Positions 25,853 to 35,049 of a stretch of DNA of 64,000 nucleotides are shown one piece after another. Every line of letters starts with the position of its first letter. Position 1 is the first letter of the stretch. Source of the DNA: Pigmentiphaga daeguensis (GTDB lineage Bacteria; Pseudomonadota; Gammaproteobacteria; Burkholderiales; Burkholderiaceae_B); the NCBI RefSeq assembly GCF_039523035.1, contig NZ_BAAAEN010000004.1, positions 124,001-188,000 on the forward strand. Direction: 5' to 3'. A program made the translations under genes and the position numbers. The notes under the pieces were generated by a model that worked only from the letters and a program-made list of their open reading frames with translations, was not told the DNA's origin and made no database searches.

Positions 25853-26796
25853 ACGCCCCGCTGCGCATTCCCCTGATCGCCGGTGTCGCCGTGCTGGCCG
25901 TGCTGGCCGGCGTGCCCCTGGTGGCCGACGGCTATGGCCTGTCGCTGGCCATCAACATCCTCAACTACGCGGTGCTGGCCACCGCCTGGGCGATGTTCTC
26001 GGGCCCCACCCGCTACGTGTCGCTGGCCACGGTCGCCTTCTTCGGCATCGGCGCCTATACCGTGGCGGTCCTGGGCGATGCCCTGCCCTGGCCGGCGGTA
26101 CTGGCGGCCGCCGCCGTGGTCGGCCTGGTGGTCGCTGTCGTCGTCGGGCTGTCCACCCTCAGGCTGGCCGGTGTCTACTTCGTCATCTTCACCTTCGGGC
26201 TGACCGAGCTCATCCGCCAGCTGGTCACCTGGTACGAGGTGAACGTGTCCAACTCCATCGGCCGCTATGTATTCCTGGACATCAGCCAGGAACAAATCTA
26301 CTGGCAGTTGCTGGCGCTGGGCGCGGTGCTGTTCGTGGCCACCCTGCTGCTGGGCCGCTCCCGCCTGGGCTTCGCGCTGCGCATCATCGGCGCGGACGAA
26401 ACGGTGGCCCGGCACTGCGGGATCGACACCACCCGCGCGAAGGTGCTGTTGTTCGCGCTCAGCGCCGTGTTCATGACACTGTCGGGCGCGATCATGGCGC
26501 CGCGCTGGACCTACATCGACCCGGCCATCGCGTTCAATCCCGTCATGTCGTTCCAGGTGCTGATCATGGCGCTGCTGGGCGGCGTGCAACGGCTGTACGG
26601 CCCGCTGCTGGGCGTCATCCCCCTCGCGCTGCTGTTCGAATACCTGGGCGCGAACTTCCCCAACCACTACAGCATCCTGCTCGGCGCCGTCTTCATGATC
26701 ATCGTCTACCTGCTGCCCAACGGCGTCGTCGGCCTCGCCCGGCGGCTGCGCAAGGCCGACCGCGCGGCGGCGCCCGCCGCCAGGGAGGCATCATGA
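25849..26796 (+). CDS. ABC transporter permease, LivM type
   Basis: A 315-residue permease beginning MNAPLRIPLIAG, with LATVAFFGIGAYTVAVLG, GVYFVIFTFGLTELIRQLV and the coupling-loop region RIIGADETVARHCGID. Its start and stop overlap the flanking permease and ATPase genes by 4 bp each, so translation is coupled through the operon. It forms the heteromeric membrane channel with the preceding protein. Confidence 0.9.
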   Translation: MNAPLRIPLIAGVAVLAVLAGVPLVADGYGLSLAINILNYAVLATAWAMFSGPTRYVSLATVAFFGIGAYTVAVLGDALPWPAVLAAAAVVGLVVAVVVGLSTLRLAGVYFVIFTFGLTELIRQLVTWYEVNVSNSIGRYVFLDISQEQIYWQLLALGAVLFVATLLLGRSRLGFALRIIGADETVARHCGIDTTRAKVLLFALSAVFMTLSGAIMAPRWTYIDPAIAFNPVMSFQVLIMALLGGVQRLYGPLLGVIPLALLFEYLGANFPNHYSILLGAVFMIIVYLLPNGVVGLARRLRKADRAAAPAAREAS

Positions 26797-27518
26797 ACAG
26801 CCTGCGCATTTCCCAACTGCGGAAAACCTTCGGCGGCCTGACCGCGGTCAACGACCTGAGCTTCTCGGTCGAGGCCAGCGAGATCGTCGGCCTGCTGGGG
26901 CCGAACGGTTCGGGCAAGACCACGGTCATGAACCTGATCTCGGGCGCCCTGGCGCCGGATGCGGGCGACATCGAACTGGCGGGTCTGCCCATCGCCGGCA
27001 AGGCCCCCCACAAGGTGGCGCACGCGGGCGTGGCCCGGACCTTCCAACTGGTGCGAGTGCTGGCCGACATGGACGCGACCGAGAACGTCGTGGCGGGCCT
27101 GGCCTTCTCGCGCGAACCGATGTGGGGCGCGCAGGCCACGGCCAGAGCCGCCGAACTGCTGGCGCGCGTCGGCCTGGCGCGCCATGCCCGGACGCTGGCC
27201 GGCGAACTGACCTACATCGACCAGAAGCGGCTGGAGCTGGCGCGCGCCCTGGCCCTGTCGCCCCGCCTGCTGTTGCTGGACGAATGGCTGGCCGGCCTGA
27301 ATCCGTCCGAGCTGCTCGAAGGCATCGCGCTGGTGCGCTCGCTCAAGGACGAGGGCATGAGCATCATCCTGGTCGAGCACGTCATGGATGCCGTGCACTC
27401 GCTGTGCGATCGCTGCGTCGTGATGAACGCGGGCGCCAAGATCGCCGAGGGTACGCCCGCCGCCGTCCTGTCGGATCCGGAAGTGATCCGCGCCTACCTG
27501 GGAGACGCCAGTGCTTGA
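26793..27518 (+). CDS. ABC transporter ATP-binding protein, LivG type
   Basis: A 241-residue ATPase with Walker A GPNGSGKTT, the Q-loop region, and Walker B LLLLDEWLAGLNPSE. The signature position reads LTYIDQKRLELARAL rather than a canonical LSGGQ, which is common in LivG proteins (typically LSYGDQR-like). Walker B has DEW in place of the usual DEP, a small departure. It overlaps the preceding and following genes. Confidence 0.9.
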   Translation: MNSLRISQLRKTFGGLTAVNDLSFSVEASEIVGLLGPNGSGKTTVMNLISGALAPDAGDIELAGLPIAGKAPHKVAHAGVARTFQLVRVLADMDATENVVAGLAFSREPMWGAQATARAAELLARVGLARHARTLAGELTYIDQKRLELARALALSPRLLLLDEWLAGLNPSELLEGIALVRSLKDEGMSIILVEHVMDAVHSLCDRCVVMNAGAKIAEGTPAAVLSDPEVIRAYLGDASA

Positions 27519-28227
27519 AGTCGCCAACCTGTCCGTCGCCTACGGCAAGCATACGGCGCTGCGCAAGGTCGCGCTGTCGGTCGGGCCGGGCGAGATCGTC
27601 GTCATGCTGGGTGCCAACGGCGCCGGCAAGAGCACGCTGCTCAAGGCCGTGGCCGGCCTCGTCCCGCACGACGGCCAGGCCGTGGTGCGCCTGTCGGGGC
27701 AGGACATCGCCGCGACGCCCGCCCATCGTATCGTCGAGCTGGGCATCGCCCTGGTCCCCGAGGGCCGGGGCATCTTCGGCGAACTCACGGTGCGCGAGAA
27801 CCTGCGGCTGGGCGCCTATGCGCACCGCGCCCGGGAAACCGAGGCCGCGACCCTGGAACGCGTGCTGGCCCTGTTCCCCCGGCTGGGCGAGCGCCTGGGC
27901 CAGACCGCCCGCACCATGAGCGGCGGCGAGCAACAGATGGTCGCCATCGGCCGGGCGCTGATGTCGCGGCCGGAGATCCTGCTGCTGGACGAGCCGTCGC
28001 TGGGCCTGTCTCCCTTGATGAGCGCCGAGCTGTTCAAGTCCCTGGCCGCCGTCCGGCAGGACGGTGTCGGCATCCTGCTGGTCGAGCAGAATGCCCGCCT
28101 GAGCCTGGCGATCGCCCAGCGCGGCTACCTGATCGAGAACGGCGCCATCGCCGGCGAAGGCGAAGCAGGCGCGCTGATGAACGATCCGGCCGTGCAACAG
28201 GCCTATCTCGGCATGGCGAAAGCCTGA
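27511..28227 (+). CDS. ABC transporter ATP-binding protein, LivF type
   Basis: A 238-residue ATPase: Walker A GANGAGKST, signature MSGGEQQMVAIGRAL and Walker B LLLDEPSLGLSP, ending in the LivF-like QQAYLGMAKA. Its start overlaps the LivG-type gene by 8 bp. Together with the LivG-type protein it forms the heterodimeric engine of the importer. The dehydrogenase gene follows after 47 bp. Confidence 0.91.
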   Translation: MLEVANLSVAYGKHTALRKVALSVGPGEIVVMLGANGAGKSTLLKAVAGLVPHDGQAVVRLSGQDIAATPAHRIVELGIALVPEGRGIFGELTVRENLRLGAYAHRARETEAATLERVLALFPRLGERLGQTARTMSGGEQQMVAIGRALMSRPEILLLDEPSLGLSPLMSAELFKSLAAVRQDGVGILLVEQNARLSLAIAQRGYLIENGAIAGEGEAGALMNDPAVQQAYLGMAKA

Positions 28228-28274
28228 CGCGAATCAAGGCGGCCGCGGGGCCGCCATTACTGGAGTCAACCACC

Positions 28275-29726
28275 ATGTTCGACATCAAGCTCCTGATCGA
28301 CGATGAAGACCGCGACGCTACCGGCGGCGCCACGTTCGTGCGGCGCGACCCGGTCACCGGCGCCGACAGCACGCGTGCCGCGGCCGCCACGGTGGCCGAT
28401 GCCCGCGCCGCCGCCGATGCCGCCGCGGCAGCCTTTCCGGCCTGGGCCGCGCTGGGTCCTGGCGAACGGCGGCAGTTGCTGAACCGGGCGGCCGACCTGC
28501 TCGATCAGCGCACGCCGGGGTTCATCGCCCGCATGATCGCCGAAACCGGCGCCACGCGCGGCTGGGCCGGATTCAATGCGCACCTGGCCGCGGGCATCCT
28601 GCGCGAGGCCGCCGCCATGACGACGCAGATCGCTGGCGAGGTGATTCCCTCCGACGTGCCTGGCAGCCTGGCCATGGCCGTCCGCCAGCCGGTGGGCGTG
28701 GTCCTGGGCATCGCGCCCTGGAACGCGCCCATCATCCTGGGCACGCGCTCGATCGCCATGCCCCTGGCCTGCGGCAATACCGTCGTGTTCAAGGTGTCGG
28801 AGCTGTGCCCCGCCACGCACCACCTGATCGCCCAGACCCTGCGTGACGCCGGCCTGCCCGCCGGCACCGTCAATGTCGTCTCCAACGCGCCCGACGACGC
28901 GCCCGCCGTGGTCGAGGCCTTGATCGCCCATCCCGCGATCCGGCGGGTCAACTTCACCGGCTCGACCCGCGTCGGCCGCATCATCGCCCAGAGCGCCGCC
29001 CGCCACCTGAAGCCCGTCCTGCTGGAACTGGGCGGCAAGGCGCCCTTGCTGGTGCTCGACGACGCCGATCTCGACGCCGCAGTCGACGCGGCGGCTTTCG
29101 GCGCCTTCATGAACCAGGGCCAGATCTGCATGTCCACCGAACGCCTGGTCGTCGACGACGCCATCGCCGATGCCTTTGCCGCCAGGTTCGCCGCCAAGGC
29201 GGCTTCGCTGCCCGCCGGCGATCCCCGCCGCGACGACGTCGTGCTGGGTGCGGTCGTGACGCCGGAAGCCATCCAGCGCATCCGGCGCCTGATCGACGAT
29301 GCCGTGTCCAAGGGGGCCAAGCTCATTGCCGGCGGCGGCATCGAAGGCAACATCATGGCGGCCACCGTACTCGACAAGGTGACCCCGGCGATGGAAATCT
29401 ACGGCGAGGAATCCTTCGGCCCGGTGGTGTGCATCGTTCGGGTCAGCGGCACCGAAGAAGCCATACGCGTGGCCAACGACAGCGAGTACGGACTATCGTC
29501 GGCCGTGTTCAGCCGCGACATCGCGCGGGCGATGGAAGTGGCCAAGCGCATCGAGAGCGGCATCTGCCACATCAACGGCCCCACCGTGCACGACGAGGCG
29601 CAGATGCCGTTCGGCGGCGTCAAGGCCAGCGGCTACGGCCGCTTCGGCGGCAAGGCGGGCATCCACGAATTCACCGAACTGCGCTGGATCACCGTCCAGA
29701 CCACGCCGCGGCACTATCCGTTCTGA
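28275..29726 (+). CDS. Aldehyde dehydrogenase, vanillin/salicylaldehyde type
   Basis: A 483-residue NAD(P)+-dependent aldehyde dehydrogenase. The catalytic Cys is about residue 285 in FMNQGQICMSTERLVV, the general-base Glu is in LLELGGKAPL, and the oxyanion Asn is in GIAPWNAPIILG. The NQGQICMSTER form of the active site is typical of vanillin, salicylaldehyde and related aromatic aldehyde dehydrogenases, so an aromatic aldehyde substrate is likely (inference). Being last in the ABC importer operon suggests that the imported compound or its product is oxidised here. A strong bidirectional terminator follows. Confidence 0.9.
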   Translation: MFDIKLLIDDEDRDATGGATFVRRDPVTGADSTRAAAATVADARAAADAAAAAFPAWAALGPGERRQLLNRAADLLDQRTPGFIARMIAETGATRGWAGFNAHLAAGILREAAAMTTQIAGEVIPSDVPGSLAMAVRQPVGVVLGIAPWNAPIILGTRSIAMPLACGNTVVFKVSELCPATHHLIAQTLRDAGLPAGTVNVVSNAPDDAPAVVEALIAHPAIRRVNFTGSTRVGRIIAQSAARHLKPVLLELGGKAPLLVLDDADLDAAVDAAAFGAFMNQGQICMSTERLVVDDAIADAFAARFAAKAASLPAGDPRRDDVVLGAVVTPEAIQRIRRLIDDAVSKGAKLIAGGGIEGNIMAATVLDKVTPAMEIYGEESFGPVVCIVRVSGTEEAIRVANDSEYGLSSAVFSRDIARAMEVAKRIESGICHINGPTVHDEAQMPFGGVKASGYGRFGGKAGIHEFTELRWITVQTTPRHYPF

Positions 29727-29740
29727 CGTAGTCTCAGGCA

Positions 29741-29773
29741 AAAAAAATGCCGCCCCGAGGGGCGGCATTTTTC
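29741..29773. terminator. Bidirectional rho-independent terminator
   Basis: Seven A (29741-29747) lead into the stem aatgccgcccc/ggggcggcatt (29746-29756 with 29759-29769), then a T-run. The symmetry lets it end transcripts from both the dehydrogenase (+) and the convergent histone-like gene (-). Confidence 0.9.
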
Positions 29774-29786
29774 ATCCAGCAGCCTG

Positions 29787-30296
29787 TCAGGCGGCGGCGG
29801 GAGCCGAAGCGGCCGACTGCTCGGCGGCGGCCGGAGCGGCAACCGGAGCAACTGCCTTCTTCGCCACGCGCTTGGCGGCGGGCTTCTTCGCGGCAGGCTT
29901 GGCAGCCGGCTTGGCGGCAGGCTTGGCAGCCGGCTTCACCGCGGGCTTGGCGGCCTTGGCGGCGGGCTTGGCAGCAGCCTTCTTGGCCGGAGCGGCGGCC
30001 TTGGCTTTCTTGGCAGCAGGCTTCTTGTCGCCTGCGGCCACGACAGCCTTGGCTTCCTTCACGGCGGCCTTGACGGCCTTCTCGTAAAGGCTCACGCGCT
30101 GAGCGGCGTCCTTGCGGGCCTTCTCCGAACGCTCGAGCGCCTTCTTGGCGGCATCGCCCAGACGCACGGCGGCGGCTTCGAGCTTCGCCAGCACGCCGGC
30201 CGACTTGGCCGGAGCGGCTTTCTTGGCGACCTTCGCGGCCGGCTTCTTGGCTGCCGGCTTGGCGGCGGCCTTAACGGGTTGCGATTTCTTAACCAT
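29787..30296 (-). CDS. Histone H1-like DNA-binding protein
   Basis: A 169-residue, highly basic protein of almost only Lys, Ala, Pro and Val. An N-terminal KPAAKKPAAK-rich arm (1-30) and a C-terminal KPAAKPAAKPAAK repeat arm (about 95-145) flank a central predicted helical domain (about 34-90: LAKLEAAAVRLGDAAKKALE). This is the organisation of eukaryotic-H1-like proteins in Bordetella and relatives and of AlgP-like proteins. They bind DNA non-specifically and shape the nucleoid. The repeat arm is prone to length change by slippage, so size may vary among strains. It has its own promoter and shares the bidirectional terminator. Confidence 0.9.
   Translation of the reverse strand: MVKKSQPVKAAAKPAAKKPAAKVAKKAAPAKSAGVLAKLEAAAVRLGDAAKKALERSEKARKDAAQRVSLYEKAVKAAVKEAKAVVAAGDKKPAAKKAKAAAPAKKAAAKPAAKAAKPAVKPAAKPAAKPAAKPAAKKPAAKRVAKKAVAPVAAPAAAEQSAASAPAAA
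29878..29992 (-). repeat. Short tandem repeats inside the histone-like gene
   Basis: The coding DNA consists of repeated 12-15 bp units of the type ggcttggcagcc/ggcttggcggca encoding KPAAK. They are imperfect but close enough for slippage or unequal recombination in multiples of three. Confidence 0.75.
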
Positions 30297-30322
30297 ATCA
30301 ATCTCTAAAAGTCGAGGCCCGA

Positions 30323-30351
30323 AGTGTTAATGGTGCTCAAAACAATGTCAA
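30323..30351 (-). promoter_or_regulatory. Sigma-70-type promoter for the histone-like gene
   Basis: On the minus strand TTGACA (30351-30346) is followed after 17 bp by AACACT (30328-30323). The -35 is perfect and the -10 is weak. The start codon is 27 bp further on. Confidence 0.6.
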
Positions 30352-30428
30352 CCCTTTTGGATGCCAACGACGAAAATTTTTGCTTCGGCACCACGCGCGA
30401 TGTCACGTCATCGCATCGTGCATGATCG

Positions 30429-31718
30429 TCATGACGACGTCCGGCCGAACGTTGCGCGAGCGATGATCCATACCGCCACGCCGCACAGCGCGGCGAGCGT
30501 TCCGACTGCGACGATGGGCGCGACCGGCAGCATGCCGACCGCCGTGCTGCCCAGCGCGCCGCCCAGCATCTGCGATGCGCCCAGCACCGCGGCACCCACG
30601 CCCGCCATCGCTCCCGCGTCCTGCAATCCCAGCGCGAAGAGGGTCGGCATGATGAAGCCGCCGAAGAAAAGACTGGCCGCCATCGCCACGACGAAGACCG
30701 CGATCTCCCACCATTGCCCGTGCGCGCCACGCAGCGCGAGCCCGACCGCCAGGGCGGCCAGGCCGGCGCAGGCCGCGCCGCGCACGCCCGCGTACAACAC
30801 ACGCTGGGGCGGCACGCCTCGCTGCGAGAGGCGCGCGGTCGTCAGCGATCCCGCCAGCACCGCGGCCGAGGCCAGCGCGAACGCGATCGCATAGACCGAA
30901 CTGGACACGCCCATGCCGTCGATCAGCACGAAAGGCGACCCGCTGATGAAGACGAACATGCCGCAGAACACGACACCCAGCGCGCACGACAGGGCGCGCG
31001 CATGAGGCAGCGCTAGAAAGCTCCGATAGCCCGCGGGGCGCCCGCCGCCTTCTCGCTGCGGCTGGCCCGGGCCCGCCTGCCGGTCTTCGGAAGCGGGTGC
31101 CGCCGGCTGCACGCCCCGGAGCGCGCGCAGCCGTCCCGCCCGCAGGCGGATCCCGACGATGGCGGCCAGCAGCAGCCCCGCCCCGGCCAGCACCGCGAAC
31201 AGGCCGCGCCAGCCCACCGCGTGGATGACGAACGCTCCGATCAGCGGCGCCACGATGGGCGCCAGGCTCAGCACCGCGACGATGAAGGACTGGATGGTGG
31301 CCCGCTGCTGCGGTTGGGGAAAGACGTCGCGGACCAGCGCGATGCCGGCCACCGATGCGGCCGACGCGCCGAAGCCCTGGACCGCCCGCCAGCCGATCAG
31401 CGCGGCGCCGTCCGCCGCCAGCGTGCAGGCGATGGCCGCCACCACGTACACGGCCAGGCCGAGCAGGATGACGCGCAAGCGCCCGTGGCGATCGGACAAG
31501 GGTCCCCAGGCCAGTTGGCCGAATCCGAAGGTCAGCATGAAGGCGCCCAGCGTCGCCTGCATCTGCGAGTCGGTGGCGCCGAGTTCGGCGCCGATGGCCG
31601 GCAACCCCGGCAGGCTGATGTCGATGGACAGGGGCGGCAGGCCGGCCAGCATGCCCAGCACGACGATGAAGCCGACCGGCAGTGCGATCCGGGTCGGCGG
31701 GGAATGCCTTGCTTGCAC
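30429..31718 (-). CDS. MFS transporter, Bcr/CflA (DHA1) family
   Basis: A 429-residue 12-helix drug:H+ antiporter. The first helices read LGMLAGLPPLSIDISLPGLP, a Bcr/CflA hallmark, followed by GPLSDRHGRLRVILLG (motif A) and RDVFPQPQQRATIQSF. A low-complexity Arg/Gly/Gln stretch in the central cytoplasmic loop (about 205-235) is longer than usual. Bicyclomycin, chloramphenicol or sulfonamide export is known for the family; here the substrate is unknown. It is monocistronic in appearance. Confidence 0.88.
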   Translation of the reverse strand: MQARHSPPTRIALPVGFIVVLGMLAGLPPLSIDISLPGLPAIGAELGATDSQMQATLGAFMLTFGFGQLAWGPLSDRHGRLRVILLGLAVYVVAAIACTLAADGAALIGWRAVQGFGASAASVAGIALVRDVFPQPQQRATIQSFIVAVLSLAPIVAPLIGAFVIHAVGWRGLFAVLAGAGLLLAAIVGIRLRAGRLRALRGVQPAAPASEDRQAGPGQPQREGGGRPAGYRSFLALPHARALSCALGVVFCGMFVFISGSPFVLIDGMGVSSSVYAIAFALASAAVLAGSLTTARLSQRGVPPQRVLYAGVRGAACAGLAALAVGLALRGAHGQWWEIAVFVVAMAASLFFGGFIMPTLFALGLQDAGAMAGVGAAVLGASQMLGGALGSTAVGMLPVAPIVAVGTLAALCGVAVWIIARATFGRTSS

Positions 31719-31802
31719 GAAGCGATCTCCTGGCTGGTACGCGCCCCGGTTTCACCGGGACGCCAAAGAGCGGAGGATATCGTGCTTTTGCCGGAGCGGC
31801 CC

Positions 31803-32516
31803 TCAGCCGCCCAGGTAGGCTTCCACCAGCCTGCGATCGCCCAGCAGTTCCTTGCCGGAGCCCGACAAGGCGATGCCGCCCGTCTCGAGCACGTAGCCGC
31901 GATGGGCGATCTTGAGCGCCTGCCGCACGTTCTGCTCGACCAGGAAGATCGTCAATCCCTGCCGGTTGATCTCGCGCAGGATGCGGAAGATCTCCTGCAC
32001 GATGATGGGCGCCAGCCCCATGGAGGGCTCGTCCAGCAGCAGCAGCCGCGGCTTGGCCATCAGCGCCCGTCCGATCGCCAGCATCTGCTGCTCGCCGCCT
32101 GACAGGTTGCCCGCCATGCCGTTCAGGCGCTCTTTGAGCCGGGGGAAAAGTTCGAACACGCGATCCAGGTCGGCGCCGATCCCGCCCTTGTCGCGCCGGG
32201 TATAGGCGCCCAGCTCGAGGTTCTCGCGCACCGTCATCGTGGTCAGGATGGCACGGCCCTCGGCCACCTGCACGATGCCCTTGGAGACGATACGGTGCGG
32301 CGCCAGGCGCGAGATGTCCTCGCCCTGGAACGTGACGGTGCCCGCTTCCTTGGGGATCAGGCCCGACAAGGCCAGCAGCGTGGTGGATTTGCCGGCGCCG
32401 TTGGCGCCGACCAGCGTCGTGATCTCGCCTTCGCGCAGCTCGAGGTCTATGCCCTTGACCGCGGCGATGTGGCCATAGGAAACCTTCAGGCCGTCGACTT
32501 TCAGCAGCGGATTCAT
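31803..32516 (-). CDS. livF: Branched-chain amino acid ABC transporter ATP-binding protein LivF
   Basis: A 237-residue ATPase with Walker A GANGAGKST, signature LSGGEQQMLAIGRAL and Walker B LLLDEPSMGLAP, ending RRLVEAYLGG. The ATG at 32516 overlaps the livG stop (ATGA); the longer frame back to 32648 is read-through of livG. It is the last gene of the minus-strand livK-H-M-G-F operon, whose gene order is the standard one. Confidence 0.93.
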   Translation of the reverse strand: MNPLLKVDGLKVSYGHIAAVKGIDLELREGEITTLVGANGAGKSTTLLALSGLIPKEAGTVTFQGEDISRLAPHRIVSKGIVQVAEGRAILTTMTVRENLELGAYTRRDKGGIGADLDRVFELFPRLKERLNGMAGNLSGGEQQMLAIGRALMAKPRLLLLDEPSMGLAPIIVQEIFRILREINRQGLTIFLVEQNVRQALKIAHRGYVLETGGIALSGSGKELLGDRRLVEAYLGG

Positions 32517-33292
32517 GCTTGCACCTCGTCCGCCACGTCGTCCTCGCGTCCCAGGTAGGCTTCGATCACCATCGGATTGTTGCGGATTTCCTCGGGCAGG
32601 CCCTCGGCGATGATCCGACCGAAATTCAGCACCGCGATACGGTCGCACAGGCCCATCACGAAGCGCATGTCGTGCTCGATCATGAAGATGGTGTAGCCCC
32701 GCGCCTTGATGTTCTGGATCTCGGCCATCAGGTCCACTTTCTCGCCGGTGTTCATGCCCGCCACGGGTTCGTCCAGCAGCAGCAGCTTGGGCTCGGTCGC
32801 CAGCGCCCGGGCCAGCTCCAGCTTGCGCTGGTCGCCGTAGGAGAGGTTGTCCGCGGTCTGGTGCGCCTTGTGCTCCAGCTTGACCCAGGACAGCAGCTCG
32901 AGCGCCCGTTCGCGCGCGCGGCGTTCCTGGGCGCGGAACCCGGGCAGCGCCAGCAGCAGGCCTGCCGGACCGTAGTCCAGGTGGCGGTGCATGCCGACCA
33001 CCACGTTCTCGAGCAGCGACATTTCCTTGAAGATGCGGATGTTCTGGAACGTGCGGGCGATGCCGCGCCGGGTGATCTGGTGCGGCTTGGCACCGACGAG
33101 GCTCTGGCCGTCGAAGGTAAGCGAGCCGCCGGTCGGATCGAGCAGGCCCGTGATCAGGTTGAACACCGTCGTCTTGCCCGCGCCGTTGGGGCCGATCAGA
33201 CCGAAGATCGTTCCCTGCGGAACCTCGATGTTGACGTCCTGCAGCACGTGCAGGCCGCCGAAGCTCTTGGAGATGGATTGCAGTTTCAGCAT
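32513..33292 (-). CDS. livG: Branched-chain amino acid ABC transporter ATP-binding protein LivG
   Basis: A 259-residue ATPase with Walker A GPNGAGKTT, the LivG-type signature LSYGDQRKLELARAL and Walker B LLLLDEPVAGMNTGEK. Unlike the LivG-type protein at 26793, it has the canonical DEP after Walker B. The C-terminus AYLGREDDVADEVQA is a little extended. It is 1 bp from the livM gene upstream and overlaps livF. Confidence 0.93.
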   Translation of the reverse strand: MLKLQSISKSFGGLHVLQDVNIEVPQGTIFGLIGPNGAGKTTVFNLITGLLDPTGGSLTFDGQSLVGAKPHQITRRGIARTFQNIRIFKEMSLLENVVVGMHRHLDYGPAGLLLALPGFRAQERRARERALELLSWVKLEHKAHQTADNLSYGDQRKLELARALATEPKLLLLDEPVAGMNTGEKVDLMAEIQNIKARGYTIFMIEHDMRFVMGLCDRIAVLNFGRIIAEGLPEEIRNNPMVIEAYLGREDDVADEVQA

Positions 33293-33293
33293 G

Positions 33294-34151
33294 TCATTGG
33301 CTCCGCCGGCGGAACCAGCTGCGCAGCAGCGCCGGGTCCCAGATGCCCTTGGGCAGGAACAGCACGATCAGGACCAGGATCACGCCGTTGATGACGAGCC
33401 GGAAATCGTTGAACGCGCGCAGCGTCTCGGGCAGCAGCGTCAGGATCACGGCGCCGGCCACGGGCCCGGCCAGGCTGCCGATGCCGCCCAGTATGGTCAT
33501 GGTCAGGATCTCGACGCCCCGGTCGAACCCGTATTCGTTGGGTCCGATGAAGAAGGTCAGGTGGGCGTTCAGCGCGCCCGCGAGGCCCGCCAGCAACGCC
33601 CCCAGGACGAAGGCCAGCATCTTGGTGTTGTTGACGTCGATGCCCATCAGTCCGGCGGCGGTCTCGTCTTCCTTGATGGCCTCGAACGCGCGGCCGACCT
33701 TCGAGCGCAGCAGCCGGAACAGCACCGCCAGCGACAACGCCACGGCCAGCGCGATGTGCCACCACTGCGTCAGCTGGGGGATGCCGTTCAGGCCCAGGGC
33801 ACCGCCCGTCCACGACTCCGTGTTCAGGATCACGACCCGGACCACCTCGCCGAAGCCCAGCGTGGCCATGGCCAGGTAGACCCCGGACAGGCGCAGCGTG
33901 GGCTTGCCGATGACGAAGGCCACCAGCATGGGCGCGGCCATGCCGCCCAGCAGCGCCACCGGAAAGGACATCTCGAAATTCATCGTCAGGATGGACGCGG
34001 TGTAGGCGCCTATCCCCATGAAGGCGGCATTGGCCATGGCCAGCATGCCGCAGGAAAGCGTCAGGTAGATCGACAGGGCCAGCAGGGCGTTGGTGCCCAG
34101 GGTCAGCACCAGGTTGCTGTAGATCGACCAGAAGTTATCGAACCATTCCAT
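33294..34151 (-). CDS. livM: Branched-chain amino acid ABC transporter permease LivM
   Basis: A 285-residue permease with LSCGMLAMANAAFMGIGAY, GVYLAMATLGFGEVVRVVI, the coupling loop AFEAIKEDETAAGLMGID and GGIGSLAGPVAGAVILTLL. About eight to nine helices are visible. It starts at ATG 34151, 15 bp after the livH stop, and forms the channel with LivH. Confidence 0.92.
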   Translation of the reverse strand: MEWFDNFWSIYSNLVLTLGTNALLALSIYLTLSCGMLAMANAAFMGIGAYTASILTMNFEMSFPVALLGGMAAPMLVAFVIGKPTLRLSGVYLAMATLGFGEVVRVVILNTESWTGGALGLNGIPQLTQWWHIALAVALSLAVLFRLLRSKVGRAFEAIKEDETAAGLMGIDVNNTKMLAFVLGALLAGLAGALNAHLTFFIGPNEYGFDRGVEILTMTILGGIGSLAGPVAGAVILTLLPETLRAFNDFRLVINGVILVLIVLFLPKGIWDPALLRSWFRRRSQ

Positions 34152-34166
34152 TTCTTGTCTGCGTCC

Positions 34167-35048
34167 TTATGCCTTGCGTTCCAGCACCTTGCCGAACAAG
34201 CCCTGCGGCCGGACGAGCAGGATCAGGAACAGGAGGCCGAAGGCTACGGCGTCGCGCATGGTCGACCCGATGTAGGCCACCGACAGCACCTCCGCGAAGC
34301 CCAGGAACAGCCCGCCTATCATGGCGCCGCGTATGTCGCCCATGCCGCCCAGGATGATGACGGCGATGCCCTTGTGCAGCATGGGCTGGCCCATCAGCGG
34401 GAACACCGCGTTGGAATAAAGGCCGATCAGCACGCCGGCCACGCCGCCCAGGGCGGCAGCGGCGAAGGAGGTCAGCATGAACAGCCCCTCGACGTTGATG
34501 CCCAGCAGCGAGGCGGCCTTGGGCGATTCGGCGATGGCGCGCAGCCCCCTGCCCAGCTGGGTACGCTTCATGACGACCATCAGCGCTGCCATCAGCGCGA
34601 ACGACAGGAAGATGATGATGAGCTCGATCACCGTCATGTGCAGCCCGGCGATCTCGATGGCGTCGTCGGGCACCAGGCCGGACGGGAAGCGCATGTTCGC
34701 GGCGCCATAGATGCCCTGCATGCCGCTGTTGAGCGCGATGGCCACGCCTATGGTGGCGATCATGGGTATGAGGTGCGGCGCGTTGCGCTTGCGCAGGCGC
34801 TTCAGGACGAGCACGTCGATCAGGATGCCGACGATGCCGCTGCCCACCGCCGCGGCGGCCAGGCCGGCCCACAGGGGCAGGTCGAACTGGGTGATCAGTT
34901 GCAGCGCCACGTAGGCGCCGACCATGAACACCGCGCCGTGCGAGAGATTGATGACGCCCAGCACGCCGAATACCAGCGTGAAGCCGAGCGCGAACAGAGC
35001 GTAAACGCACCCCAGCGATAGTGCGTTGACGAGTTGCTGTTGGAACAT
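34167..35048 (-). CDS. livH: Branched-chain amino acid ABC transporter permease LivH
   Basis: A 293-residue permease with the LivH features NALSLGCVYALFALGFTLVFG, GVLGVINLSHGAVFMVGAY and GGMGDIRGAMIGGLFLGFAE. The start ATG at 35048 is preceded by a single C and then a run of eight G that is the end of a dispersed repeat (copy B). The usual Shine-Dalgarno is therefore replaced by the G-run, whose length could affect translation. It follows the binding-protein gene by 239 bp, a larger gap than elsewhere in the operon. Confidence 0.92.
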   Translation of the reverse strand: MFQQQLVNALSLGCVYALFALGFTLVFGVLGVINLSHGAVFMVGAYVALQLITQFDLPLWAGLAAAAVGSGIVGILIDVLVLKRLRKRNAPHLIPMIATIGVAIALNSGMQGIYGAANMRFPSGLVPDDAIEIAGLHMTVIELIIIFLSFALMAALMVVMKRTQLGRGLRAIAESPKAASLLGINVEGLFMLTSFAAAALGGVAGVLIGLYSNAVFPLMGQPMLHKGIAVIILGGMGDIRGAMIGGLFLGFAEVLSVAYIGSTMRDAVAFGLLFLILLVRPQGLFGKVLERKA

Positions 35049-35049
35049 G

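Noticed and set aside
29878..29992. CRISPR-like periodic repeat
   Set aside because: The period is 12-15 bp, without spacers, and encodes the KPAAK arm of the histone-like protein.
32991..35021. 676-codon plus-strand open frame opposite livG, livM and livH
   Set aside because: Entirely antisense to three intact Liv genes.
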